From JBNKVT01 sp050299335 (GTDB lineage Bacteria > Pseudomonadota > Alphaproteobacteria > Rhodobacterales > Rhodobacteraceae), in contig JBNKVT010000003.1 in assembly GCA_050299335.1 (NCBI GenBank), forward strand, positions 1-64,000: a stretch of 64,000 nucleotides of DNA. Reading direction: 5' to 3'. The notes under the pieces were generated by a model. The model saw only the letters and a list, made by a program, of their open reading frames with translations, made no database searches and was not told where the DNA came from. Of this stretch, positions 63,622 through 64,000 are shown piece by piece. The stretch's first letter is position 1; each line of letters opens with the position of its first letter. The position numbers and the translations under genes were made by a program.

Positions 63622-64000
63622 ATGAAAAATGCTAAAATTCTCGCCTGCGTGGCGGCTGCCGGGATGCTGTCCGCCGAGGCGGCAACAGCGCTTGAATGGA
63701 ACGTCTCGCTCTGGGGCTCGCGCCGCGCTTTCACCGAGCATGTGGAAAAGCTGGCCGAGCTTCTGGACGAGAAATCGGGCGGCGAGTTCACCCTGAACAT
63801 TTCCTATGGTGGGCTGTCAAAGAACACCGAGAACCTCGACGGTATCTCCATCGGGGCGTTCGAGATGGCGCAGTTCTGTGCCGGCTATCACACCGAAAAG
63901 AACCCGACGATCACTGTGCTGGAGTTGCCATTCCTTGGTGTGAACACGTTGGAAGAGGAAGTCGCCGTCAGCAATGCGGTCTATGCGCATCCCGCCGTTC
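63622..64000 (+). CDS. TRAP transporter substrate-binding protein (DctP), partial
   Basis: The 126 visible codons begin MKNAKILACVAAAGMLSAEA with a signal peptide cleaved near 'ATA'. Then follow 'LEWNVSLWGSRRAFTEHVEK' and 'GISIGAFEMAQFCAGYHTEK', like the DctP family of periplasmic TRAP receptors for carboxylates or similar anions. GGGAGG precedes the ATG by 6 bases. It starts 59 bases after bufD, so it may belong to the same transcript or to a separate unit; the rest and the permease genes lie beyond the window. Confidence 0.85.
   Translation, partial: MKNAKILACVAAAGMLSAEAATALEWNVSLWGSRRAFTEHVEKLAELLDEKSGGEFTLNISYGGLSKNTENLDGISIGAFEMAQFCAGYHTEKNPTITVLELPFLGVNTLEEEVAVSNAVYAHPAV

Noticed and set aside
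1..64000. CRISPR arrays, phage genes, toxin-antitoxin pairs
   Set aside because: No regular spacer-repeat pattern, phage structural genes or recognisable toxin-antitoxin pair was seen in reading the window.

Overview
This GC-rich window is chromosomal DNA from an alphaproteobacterium, most likely of the Rhodobacterales (Rhodobacteraceae/Paracoccaceae). Evidence includes the long lysine/alanine-rich, helix-hairpin-helix tailed L21 next to L27, the sciP-ctrA pair, a tRNA-His without an encoded G-1 and with A73, LexA boxes of the GTTC-N7-GTTC direct-repeat type, the heterotetrameric sarcosine oxidase operon, and conserved alphaproteobacterial domains (DUF4167, MmcB, DUF1153). No species call is possible from sequence reading alone.

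Layout. 1-312: right end of an IS6-family element beside tRNA-Ser(CGA). 451-6250: rplU-rpmA, two GNAT acetyltransferases, obgE, and proB-proA for proline synthesis. 6263-9082: copA-cueR copper export with a textbook CueR promoter. 9172-10310: tRNA-Gly, palindromic repeats, an ArsR/SRPBCC pair. 10473-16251: efp and, divergently, soxBDAG (sarcosine oxidase). 16220-21040: a PAS-GGDEF protein with a CtrA site upstream, a ClpP-like secreted protein, an isochorismatase-like protein, tRNA-His, LexA-controlled mmcB, a small membrane protein, a DUF1801 remnant and a GNAT. 21597-30500: YmdB-type phosphodiesterase, SLC13-type transporter, rodZ, ispG, a DUF1499 protein, prfA-prmC and a DUF4167 protein. 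30696-38183 (minus): lptF-lptG-lptD-surA-pdxA-rsmA, an outer-membrane/LPS export operon with tightly overlapping genes. 38498-46101: pepA-holC, aspartic protease, marC, ABC-F, ndk, purM-purN. 46237-53837: tRNA-Ile2(CAU), xerD, secreted hypotheticals, aroK-aroB, an outer-membrane protein, mnmA. 53971-60328: sciP-ctrA, ligA, recG and a 40-residue membrane peptide behind a LexA box. 61022-63562: a four-gene bufferin-type operon (DUF2282 precursor, DUF692/MNIO enzyme, DUF2063 partner, DoxX protein). 63622-end: start of a TRAP transporter receptor gene.

How parts connect. Copper is handled twice: by CueR-regulated CopA export (about 7-9 kb) and by the probable copper-binding RiPP operon (61-63.5 kb). 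DNA damage control is visible twice through LexA boxes, at mmcB and at the unnamed peptide gene after recG. CtrA appears as its own gene with its probable regulator SciP, with a half-site in its leader, and with a perfect full site before a diguanylate cyclase, which suggests that CtrA feeds into c-di-GMP signalling here.

The most interesting items are the bufferin operon with its unusual upstream inverted repeats, the LexA-boxed 40-residue membrane peptide (a candidate SOS division inhibitor), the CtrA-site diguanylate cyclase, and a family of short palindromic repeats arranged as inverted doublets in three intergenic regions. All functional calls are from reading motifs and family resemblance; no database search was run.
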